From NCBI RefSeq assembly GCF_050611725.1, contig NZ_JBODJB010000001.1, positions 1,178,001 through 1,242,000 on the forward strand: a stretch of DNA of 64,000 nucleotides. The letters are read 5' to 3'. The translations under genes and the position numbers were made by a program. The notes below the pieces were generated by a model. The model did not search any database. It was not told the origin of the DNA and saw only the letters and a program-made list of their open reading frames with translations. Below, piece by piece: positions 23,362 to 32,500 of this stretch (its first letter is position 1; each line of letters starts with the position of its first letter). Source of the stretch: Ferruginibacter sp050611725 (GTDB lineage Bacteria > Bacteroidota > Bacteroidia > Chitinophagales > Chitinophagaceae).

Positions 23362-25524
23362 TTAATTACTTCTCTTAATAATTACTTTTCCGTTTTCAGT
23401 GCGATTATCCTTATAGATCACTGCATATACATATACTCCCGATGAAAGGTTACTAAGGTTTATTCTTCTTGAATTATTTATTTCTTCTTTTGCAGCATAT
23501 ATTTTTCTTCCGATAGCGTCGTATACTATGAATGCTTTTATTGGTTGTCCGTTCGACAAATAAATAATACCTGTTGTAGGATTTGGTGAAATAGTGATAC
23601 GTCCGATGTTTGGATTTCTTTTGATCGAAACAACACGACTGTAAGAGATATTTCCGTTAACATCTACTTCTTTCAATCTATAATAAAAAATAGTTGACAG
23701 GGTTGAAAGATCATTGTCTGTTAGTTTGTAATTCAAAGCTGTATTGCTATTGCCTGCTCCGGCCTGTGTTCCTGCATTAGTAAAATGAATCCCATCTGTA
23801 CTTCTTTCAACAACAAAATAACTGGTGCCGATCTCTGTAACGGTTTGCCATCTTACAATAGCATTGGTTTGGCTATTGTCTTGCCATTCTGCTGACAGAC
23901 TAACTAATTCAACAGGTGCAATATCATTCACTGTTACTACAACAGATCTTGATAAACTACAGGCTACCGGCTTACTGAAAACAATATCATCTATTGCAAA
24001 ATCATTGCCTGTTGCATCGGTTGTAAAATCATTCATGCTGATTACAGCAGTAGTGCTAGAGCCTGAGTTCCAATTATAACTTATCTGGCTCCAACCGGTT
24101 GGTGTAGCAGTTGCTGTAGCAATGCTTGTAAATAGATTGCCTGTGATGGGAGCTCCATTTATTAGTGTTTGTATCTGTGCCGGATTAGGTGTAGCAACGG
24201 TTTGCAACCAATAGCTAAATGTGTAATCTGTATTTTGTGTAACTGGAATAGTTTGCGACCAGAATATATCATTGCCACTGTTTTGTGTAGATCCATCAAT
24301 CACCATCATATTACCTGTACCGCTATGATCTGTTGTTGACACAAAGAAATTATCGAATAATTGAGGATCGGTTGTTATGCCATATGCTTTTTGATTGGTT
24401 GTATTGGTATAGAATGTATAGCTGCTCGTAAAACCAACATTGCCACTTTCAAAACCCGGGTTGGCAATAAAATTTTGTACACTTGTATTTGGTGTAGTAA
24501 CAGTATACGTTGTGGTTACTAAAGGGTTTACTGTAGGATTAGCAGTATTAGGCGATGTAAGTGTTGCATCTGCAGGTACGGCTACCCATGCATAACTGCC
24601 ATTACTCCCTGTAGCATTTAAAATTACTGTGGCGCCTGCATCAATCGTTGTATCTGATCTAACGGTTAATGGATTGGTTGGTGCAACTACATTGATGGTG
24701 GCGCTACTGTTGACAGAAGTTGGTGTAGGGGAGGACGCATCTCTTACTGCAACAAAATTCCCTGTAGATGCTGCAAGCCCTGTAAATACTGAGTTTGAAG
24801 AAAAAACCCCATTGTTTAAACTATATGTATAGGGAGGCACTCCACCTGTTGCATAAACAGAAATTACACCATCGCTGCTATTAGGGCAAGATGGGTCGAT
24901 AACAGCATAACTTACCGCTAAAGGGGGTGGTGTCGCAACAAGAGATAGATCATCTAATGCAAAATCATTACCTGTTGCAACAGTTGTTTTATCATACAAC
25001 CATATTTGTGCAAAGCCCGATGTGGCTGTCCATTTATAGGTCACCTTTGTCCATCCGCATAATGTTTCAGGACAAATAGTACTTCCCGTAGTTGGTGTCA
25101 TTACAGTATTATTAACCCTTACCTCTATGTTAGCCAGGTTAGCAGTTGCGTTTGTTGTAGAGATAGATTGTATCCAGTAACTGAATGTATATTCTGTACC
25201 GGATGTAACCGGAATACCGCCACCGGGTTGTTGTTCCCATATTTTGTCACCCGAACTTGAAGCTCCATCAACCACCATCATTTTGCCTGTTCCCGATGTA
25301 TGATCTACACAAGCGCTGCTCCATACCGGATTAATTGTATTAGGATTACTTACAATGGCATAATTTCTTTGTACCGATGGACCAGATGTAAGAAAATAAT
25401 TTGTGGTAAATCCTGTACCGGCTCCGCCACTTTCAAAATCACCATTGGTAATTAAATTTTGTGCCGAAACGGATACGGCGATCAAAGAAAAAAGTAAGGA
25501 AAGAAGTGGTAATGTTTTTTTCAT
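23362..25524 (-). CDS. Secreted adhesin paralogue with T9SS type A sorting domain
   Basis: 720 residues from ATG 25524 (MKKTLPLLSLLFSLIAVSVSAQ signal peptide); the in-frame ATG at 25569 precedes it and is rejected. Its first 350 residues closely match the giant adhesin (NLITNGDFESGG, MMVVDGASSSGDKIWEQQPGGG, GNDFALDDLSL): two CBM/galactose-binding-like domains with an intervening SprB-like repeat (PSCPNSSDGVISVYATGGVPPYTYSLNNG). The C-terminus then differs: a fibronectin-III-like segment (VELVSLSAEW ... NSQTNAIVRWQTVTEIGTSYF) and a type A T9SS tail (ITISPNPTTGIIYL ... SGVYVYAVI). This pair therefore uses two different sorting signals. Confidence 0.9.
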   Translation of the reverse strand: MKKTLPLLSLLFSLIAVSVSAQNLITNGDFESGGAGTGFTTNYFLTSGPSVQRNYAIVSNPNTINPVWSSACVDHTSGTGKMMVVDGASSSGDKIWEQQPGGGIPVTSGTEYTFSYWIQSISTTNATANLANIEVRVNNTVMTPTTGSTICPETLCGWTKVTYKWTATSGFAQIWLYDKTTVATGNDFALDDLSLVATPPPLAVSYAVIDPSCPNSSDGVISVYATGGVPPYTYSLNNGVFSSNSVFTGLAASTGNFVAVRDASSPTPTSVNSSATINVVAPTNPLTVRSDTTIDAGATVILNATGSNGSYAWVAVPADATLTSPNTANPTVNPLVTTTYTVTTPNTSVQNFIANPGFESGNVGFTSSYTFYTNTTNQKAYGITTDPQLFDNFFVSTTDHSGTGNMMVIDGSTQNSGNDIFWSQTIPVTQNTDYTFSYWLQTVATPNPAQIQTLINGAPITGNLFTSIATATATPTGWSQISYNWNSGSSTTAVISMNDFTTDATGNDFAIDDIVFSKPVACSLSRSVVVTVNDIAPVELVSLSAEWQDNSQTNAIVRWQTVTEIGTSYFVVERSTDGIHFTNAGTQAGAGNSNTALNYKLTDNDLSTLSTIFYYRLKEVDVNGNISYSRVVSIKRNPNIGRITISPNPTTGIIYLSNGQPIKAFIVYDAIGRKIYAAKEEINNSRRINLSNLSSGVYVYAVIYKDNRTENGKVIIKRSN

Positions 25525-25920
25525 TGTAGGTGGCTTTATATTTAAGTTTCTGAATATATATGGAATCATTTCCGGTTTTCTATTCAGGATATTTATTGTG
25601 TAAATAATACACTTTAATAGTAGGTCTCAAATTATCTCTTCTTTGTACGATCAAAAACATCAATTCGTTAAAACACAGTAGTAGAGATAGTTTCAGGGAT
25701 CCTTAAAAACTATTTTATCATTCTGTCAATGAAAAAAATTTCGGAGAAATTTTCATTCAAGCAATCGTCGCAATCAAAATACTGTGTCTAAAATACACAT
25801 TAAAAATTGATTTCCTGATTTTTTTTTGAAAAAATTTTCTGTAACAAATGGTTGTTATTTCTTATTTGAAAATGGAGCAGCCATTTAGAGATACATCAAA
25901 ACACAAAAACTATTTTAGAC
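25525..25920. other. Intergenic region between the adhesin paralogue and mfd
   Basis: AT-rich, 396 bases, no gene. It contains AAAATACACATT near 25791, shared with the other paralogue's upstream region, and TACACTTTAATAG near 25608. No terminator for mfd is evident. Confidence 0.45.
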
Positions 25921-28900
25921 TTAGAGCGTTTTTATATGAAGGATCATCTTGCTTAAAAAACTGAACAACGCATTCATGTCAGTAATGTCATCAACGGTTA
26001 AAATTCCATTTTTGCCAACCTGTTTTAATTTGGCTTTATTGGTTCCTTTTTGAAGAAATTGGAGAAGGCCCATAAAAACTTCGCTCTGGAAATAAGGGCT
26101 ATCGGGGTTGCTGACAAAGAAACATTTGAGTGCATCGTTTTTCAGCAGCATTTTTTCAAAACCTAACTCTATTGCAATTTTTCTGCATCTTACAGTTGTA
26201 AAAAGGTCTTCTACCTGGGTAGGAATGGGGCCGAATCTATCCTGCATTTCTTTGTGGAATTTTTCAAGATCTTCTTCTGTTTCACAATTATCCAATCTTG
26301 AATAAAGACTTAATCTCTCGGTAATGCTTTCAACATAACTGTCGGGGATCAGAATTTCCAGGTCAGTATCAATGGTACAATCGCTCACAAAGTCATCTTG
26401 CTGAGCAATTTCTTCTTTATAGAGATCTCTGAATTCACTGCGTTTTAATTCTCTGATGGCTTCGTCCAGAATTTTCTGATACATTTCAAAGCCTATTTCT
26501 GCAATGAATCCGCTTTGCTCACCTCCGAGCATATTGCCGGCACCACGAATGTCGAGATCTCTCATAGCTATTTGAAAGCCACTGCCCAGTTCGCTATGTT
26601 GCTCTAAAGTTGAAAGACGTTTTCTGCTGTCGGCAGGTAGTGTGCTCATTGGTGGTGCCAGTAAATAACAAAACGCTTTTTTATTACTTCGTCCAACTCG
26701 CCCTCTTAGCTGATGCAGGTCACTTAATCCGAACTGATGTGCATTGTTTACAATAATAGTATTTACATTAGGTATGTCTACACCACTTTCTACAATATTG
26801 GTACAAACCAATACATCATATTTTTTATCCATGAAATCGAGGATGGTATCTTCCAATTGATCGCCATCCATTTGGCCATGTGCAAATGCAATACTCAGAT
26901 CGGGGCACAGCGATTGAATCAAAGCCTTCATTTCGGGCAAACCGTTTACCCTGTTGTGTATGAAGAAAACCTGTCCGCCTCTTTCTGTTTCATAATATAT
27001 GGTATCTCTAATGGTATCTTCATTAAATACCATTACTTCGGTCTGTATCGGTTGTCTGTTCGGTGGTGGTGTATTAATGATGCTCAGGTCTCTTGCGCCC
27101 ATCAAACTGAATTGTAATGTTCTTGGTATAGGCGTTGCCGTAAGTGTCAAAGAATCGACAGTGGCTCTTATCTGTTTTAATTTTTCTTTTGCAGCAACTC
27201 CAAACTTTTGTTCTTCATCAATGATCATTACACCAAGATCTTTGAACTTAACATCTTTACTTAGTAAGGCATGTGTGCCAATGATGATATCAATCTTTCC
27301 TTCGGCCAATTTTTGCAAGGTTTCCTTTTTTTCTTTAGCAGATTTAAAACGATTGATGAAATCTACTTTAACAGGAAAATCTTTCAATCTTTCGCCAAAT
27401 GTTTTATAATGCTGATAAGCCAAAATGGTTGTTGGAACAAGTACAGCAGCCTGTTTGTTGTCGCAACAACTTTTAAAAGCAGCTCTGATAGCAACTTCCG
27501 TTTTACCGAAACCTACATCACCACACACGAGTCTGTCCATCGGCGAAGCTTTTTCCATATCACGTTTTACATCTTCACTTGCTTTGGCCTGATCCGGAGT
27601 GTCTTCATAAATAAAACTTGCTTCCAACTCTGTTTGCATATAATTATCCGGACTGTGAGAGAAGCCTTCACGGCTTTTTCTCTCTGCATATAATTTTATC
27701 AGATCAGATGCAATGTCTTTTACTTGTTTTTTGGTTTTTTCTTTTAATTTATTCCATACATCACTACCAAGTTTATTCATTTTGGGAACACTGCCTTCCT
27801 TACCGCTATACTTGCTTATTTTATGTAGAGAAGAAATGTTTACATACAGCAGGTCGCCATCTTTGTATTGAATGCGAACTGCTTCCTGCATTTTGCCGTT
27901 CGCATCGATCTTCTGTAATCCGCTATAGATACCTACTCCGTGATCTATATGTGAAACAAAATCGCCGGGCTGAAGTTCCTTCAAGGTTTTTAAAGTAAGT
28001 GCTTTGTTCTTACTAAAAGCTTGTTTTACTTTATACTTATGGTAACGTTGAAAGATCTGGTGATCGGTATAACAAACAATTTTCAGGTCATGATCAACAA
28101 AACCTTCATGAATACTGGTTGCTATAGGAATAACATTGATCTCTGCTTTAAGATCGGTGAAAATGACATGAAGTCTTTCCAATTGTTTTGGATTTTCTGC
28201 AAAGAGATAAATGTTGTATTTCTTTGTTTCATAATCCTTAAGGTCTTTTATCAGCAGATCAAACTGTCTATTAAATGCAGGCTGTTCCTGAATTGAATAT
28301 TGAATATTGGATCTTACAGATTGTGCATTTGTCTGAAAATTAGATTTACTTCCAAATTCAACAATATGTTTTTTACTAATAAGGTTTTCTAATTCAGTTG
28401 CAGTAGTAAAATCCTCAACATTGATCTCCTTTTTAATATGCAATGAATCTTCTTCTTCAATTTGTTGTGCATTATCTGTTGCCGATTGCTCATTTGCAAT
28501 TGCCAGTTCTAAAAATCCTTCTTCCTGCTCGATCTTATCTTTAATATAATTCCAGTCATTTGTCCATACTACAGTGTTTTCCGGGAGAAATTCTAACAGC
28601 GAAACTTTTTCGCCGGTTTCATTTTGCAGTATATCAATATTCGGAATGATATTTACCTGTAACAACTTCCTTTCGCTTAATTGTGATTCCGGATCAAAGA
28701 TTCTTATACTGTCAACTTCGTTTCCGAAAAGTTCTATCCTATAAGGTTTTTCATTTCCGAAAGAATAAATATCCAGAATTCCGCCTCTTACAGCAAACTG
28801 GCCCGGTTCATAAACAAAATCCGTTCTTTCAAAACCATAGTCAACAAATTTGCTAAGAATATTATTTACATCGATCGTATCATTTTGTTTTATTGAAATG

Positions 28901-29337
28901 ATATTTTCCGAAAGTGTTTTTGATAGAACAACCTTTTCGAATAAGGCTTCGCCATAGGTAATGATCAGATTTCTATTTTTATGTGCAGCCAGTTTTGTCA
29001 ATGCTTCCGTACGCAGCATAACATGGCTGCTGTTGAGTAGCCTGAAGTTTTTATTATTTTTAAAGGAAGACGGGAAATAAAATAGGTTTAAAGCCTTGGT
29101 GATATTTTCTAAACTATTATGAAAGTAAGCCGCTTCTTCTGCATCTCTTACAATGACCAGATGGTTCAATTGAGCCGATGCTTCATCATTGAATATAGCG
29201 GCTATGAGGAATTGAGCAGCACTTCCATGGACACCACTCAGGTGTATTTGCTGCGGTTGAGGTAATAGGAGTCTGTCCACTATTTGAAAACAGCGGGAGT
29301 CATTACCATACTCTTTCAACAACACCTCCAAATTCAT
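25921..29337 (-). CDS. mfd: Transcription-repair coupling factor Mfd
   Basis: About 1,138 residues from ATG 29337; the ATG at 29346 lies in the promoter. Mfd removes stalled RNA polymerase and recruits UvrA to lesions. Domains in order: UvrB-like N-terminus (residues 1-330), the RNA-polymerase-interacting CarD-like domain (GDFVSHIDHGVGIYSGL, near 460), translocase with Walker A GDVGFGKTE (near 606), DEEQKFG (near 710) and QLRGRVGRS, and the C-terminal TRCF domain. Residues 346-352 (NIQYSI) are encoded by a heptanucleotide repeat that looks inserted into a variable linker. Length is normal. Confidence 0.96.
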   Translation of the reverse strand: MNLEVLLKEYGNDSRCFQIVDRLLLPQPQQIHLSGVHGSAAQFLIAAIFNDEASAQLNHLVIVRDAEEAAYFHNSLENITKALNLFYFPSSFKNNKNFRLLNSSHVMLRTEALTKLAAHKNRNLIITYGEALFEKVVLSKTLSENIISIKQNDTIDVNNILSKFVDYGFERTDFVYEPGQFAVRGGILDIYSFGNEKPYRIELFGNEVDSIRIFDPESQLSERKLLQVNIIPNIDILQNETGEKVSLLEFLPENTVVWTNDWNYIKDKIEQEEGFLELAIANEQSATDNAQQIEEEDSLHIKKEINVEDFTTATELENLISKKHIVEFGSKSNFQTNAQSVRSNIQYSIQEQPAFNRQFDLLIKDLKDYETKKYNIYLFAENPKQLERLHVIFTDLKAEINVIPIATSIHEGFVDHDLKIVCYTDHQIFQRYHKYKVKQAFSKNKALTLKTLKELQPGDFVSHIDHGVGIYSGLQKIDANGKMQEAVRIQYKDGDLLYVNISSLHKISKYSGKEGSVPKMNKLGSDVWNKLKEKTKKQVKDIASDLIKLYAERKSREGFSHSPDNYMQTELEASFIYEDTPDQAKASEDVKRDMEKASPMDRLVCGDVGFGKTEVAIRAAFKSCCDNKQAAVLVPTTILAYQHYKTFGERLKDFPVKVDFINRFKSAKEKKETLQKLAEGKIDIIIGTHALLSKDVKFKDLGVMIIDEEQKFGVAAKEKLKQIRATVDSLTLTATPIPRTLQFSLMGARDLSIINTPPPNRQPIQTEVMVFNEDTIRDTIYYETERGGQVFFIHNRVNGLPEMKALIQSLCPDLSIAFAHGQMDGDQLEDTILDFMDKKYDVLVCTNIVESGVDIPNVNTIIVNNAHQFGLSDLHQLRGRVGRSNKKAFCYLLAPPMSTLPADSRKRLSTLEQHSELGSGFQIAMRDLDIRGAGNMLGGEQSGFIAEIGFEMYQKILDEAIRELKRSEFRDLYKEEIAQQDDFVSDCTIDTDLEILIPDSYVESITERLSLYSRLDNCETEEDLEKFHKEMQDRFGPIPTQVEDLFTTVRCRKIAIELGFEKMLLKNDALKCFFVSNPDSPYFQSEVFMGLLQFLQKGTNKAKLKQVGKNGILTVDDITDMNALFSFLSKMILHIKTL

Positions 29338-29343
29338 CGGCTG

Positions 29344-29351
29344 CAAAGATA
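29344..29351 (-). promoter_or_regulatory. -7 box of mfd
   Basis: TATCTTTG followed by CAGCCG and ATG. The initiator Met lies only 6 bases downstream, so the transcript is probably leaderless or almost so. This favours 29337 as the start. Confidence 0.65.
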
Positions 29352-29548
29352 ATTGATGCGTTCAAATTATCACTTCATAATATGAGCATTAAGTCAGGAC
29401 GTCTGAAGACTGGCGGAAGTCCTAAAATTTCTGAATAATATATAAGTAATACAGGCAACAAAACATTTAACAATGCTGTCTTTTAAAAGGATTTATGTAT
29501 AAATTTGACTTGTTATAAAGTCCGGTACATCCTGAGTAAATTCTTGTA

Positions 29549-32500
29549 ATGAAAAAAATCTCTTTCACAACTGCTTTTATTGCCTTATCGACATTGCTTT
29601 TTGCACAGAAAGATAATAGTTTTATTATGCTCAAAACAGGAGCTGTTAAAACCGAAAGGAATATACTTCAAGGAAGTTTTAAAAGGGAAAGTATTTCCAA
29701 AATGATGTTTAGAGATAAGTATTATGTTTTGATCCAATTCTCATCCATCCCAACAGAAGCGCTTCTAGCCAAATTGAAATCAAACGGAATCAATTTAGAT
29801 AACTACATATCGGGAACAACTTATCTGGCAAGTATAAAAAAAGGGTTCGATTTCTCATCTTCAAAAAACTATGCAATTGCTTCAATAGTTTCTTTGAGTG
29901 CGTCATACAAAGTTGATGAAAAGATCAGGACAAATGTTTTATTGAACGATAAAGAAGATCCGCTGTTTTATGCTGTAAGTCTTTATGGATCTATGGATAA
30001 AGCTATTGCCGAGAAAGAACTGATCAATGCAGGCGCAAAAATTCATTTTGCTAAACAAGCAACGGCTAATGTGATCTTTATCGAACAAGATAAATCTATT
30101 TTAGATTCGATTGCTGCAATGCCTTTTGTAAAATACATCAGCCTGCAATCGTTAAAAGATAAGCCGCTTAATTATAAAAATATAGGCGCTCATGGAATCA
30201 GTAGTCTAAATATAAGTGTTGGTAAAAACCTGAACGGACGAAATGTTACTATTGGAGTTGGCGACAATGCAGATATCTCATCTCACATTGATTTTTCCGG
30301 AAGATTGATCAACAGAACTCCCTGGATCTTTGAAGATCATGGTACGCATACATCTGCAACTGCAGCAGGTGCAGGTATTCTGAATGTGAAGAATCATGGC
30401 ATGGCTCCTAAGTCAACTATTGTTAGTCAGTTTTTTAGTGATATCATCACCAATGCACCTACTTATGTGAATGACTACAATATGGTTATTACGAATAACT
30501 CTTATTATGCAGGCCAGAATGGATGTATTGGTGAAGGTGAGTATGATGAATTCAGCATTTTTGCAGATGAGCAGACAAATAATTTTCCGCAGTTATTGCA
30601 TATTGTAGCGGCAGGTAATGATGGAGAGCTAACATGTTCTCCATATCCAAAATCTTTTGCAACGGTAAAATCTGGATGGCAATGTTCAAAGAATGCCTTA
30701 ACAGTTGGTTCAATAAAAACCCTTGATTATACAGTTGCATCATTTAGCGGTAGAGGCCCTGTGCAAGACGGCCGAATTAAACCTGAGATATGTGCAGGAG
30801 GTTTTCAAATTATATCTGCAATGAAAAACAACAGATATGATTCTGCAAACGGTACCAGCATGTCTGCACCAACTGTGGCAGGAGCACTTGCATTGGTTTA
30901 TGAACGATACCGTCAATTACATGCAGGGAGTGATCCTTCTGCTGCGTTAATAAAAGCGATTGCTTGTAACACTGCTGAAGATATTGGAAATCCAGGCCCG
31001 GATTATACATTCGGATTTGGGATGTTAAATGCAAGAAGGGCTGTGGAAGCGATAGACAGCAGCAGATATATTATTGATAGTATCAGCAATGGAGAAAATA
31101 AATTGCATACAATCAGTCTGGCACAGTCGGCAAACAAATTGAAAATTTTACTTTATTGGAATGATAAAGAAGCAGCAGTTAATGCTACCAATTCATTGGT
31201 GAATGATCTCGATCTGACAGTTACAACACCTGGTTCAGTTTTATACAAACCGCTCATTTTAAATCCTGCTGCAGCAAATGTTAATGCGAATGCTGTGCAA
31301 GGAATTGACCATGTAAATAATATTGAACAAATTGTAATTGATAACCCGACCGCAGGAAATTATTCGGTTAATATAAATGGATTTGCTCTGCCCTTTGGCA
31401 AACGTTCATATACATTGACCTATGAAATTGTAAAACCTGCAATTGTGGTTGAGTATCCGGCGGGTGGCGAAACACTTGTTCCCGGAGAACAAGAATATAT
31501 TCGCTGGAATGCACATGGTAATACCGGAAATAATTTTACAGTTGAATATTCAACTAATAACGGTGCTGCATGGACGACGATAAGTAATGCAGTTCCTTCC
31601 ACAACAACTATATATCCATGGACGGTACCATCCACAGTTACAAATACAGCTTTAATAAAAGTATCGGAAAATAATACTGCAAGTGTTGATCAAACAGATT
31701 TTAATTTTACGATATTAGGTCAGCCGGTAGTTACCGCTACAAATGTTTGTGAAGGGGCTGTTAGGTTGCTGTGGCAAACTATAGCCGGGGCTACAACATA
31801 TGATGTTTTGAAATTGGTAGGTGATAGTATGCAGGTGATCAGCAATACAACGGACACTTTTGCTTTAATTACCGATTTGGATAAACACGGAAGTTATTGG
31901 TTTGGCGTAAGGGCAAAGAATGGAGCTAATCCAGGAAGACGCTCGGTATCAGTTAATGTTACACCTAACGACGGTGTTTGTGTGCTAGCTGTTTTCAATA
32001 ACGATATTAAGGTAGATAGTATTCTTGAGCCGACTACGGCCAGAAAGTTTTTTGTTGATGCAGGTAATGCTGTGAAACCGGTGAAAGTGCGTATTAAAAA
32101 CAACGGCAGTATTAATGTAACCACACCTTTTGATGTTTCGTATAGTGTTGACGGTGTATTGATTGCTAATGAAACGGTAAATACACCAATACCTGCAGGG
32201 GCGTCGATAAACTATACTTTTTCAACTATGTATCCGATTTTGCCAAACGGGTTTAGTTATGATTTTAAAGCATGGACAAATAATTATACTCCCGATCTTA
32301 TAAATAACAATGATACAGCATTTAAAGTTGTAAAGCTGATTATGAATGATACCATTCATACATTACCTGTTTTTGAAGGGTTCGAAACAATGCCCGCCGG
32401 CAGTTTTATTAACGGAACAATGGCAATAGGCGATAATCAGCGACTTGATTTTTCAGCTAATTCAACTAAGGGAAGAGCAAGATCTTTTGTAAACACCGGC

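Noticed and set aside
22911..23378. Plus-strand open frame of 155 codons between the adhesin genes
   Set aside because: It overlaps the start of the giant adhesin on the other strand and has no family features; it looks like an antisense by-product of AT-rich sequence.
26737..28296. Several plus-strand frames antisense to mfd
   Set aside because: They are shadows of a strongly conserved gene; no ribosome site or recognisable product.
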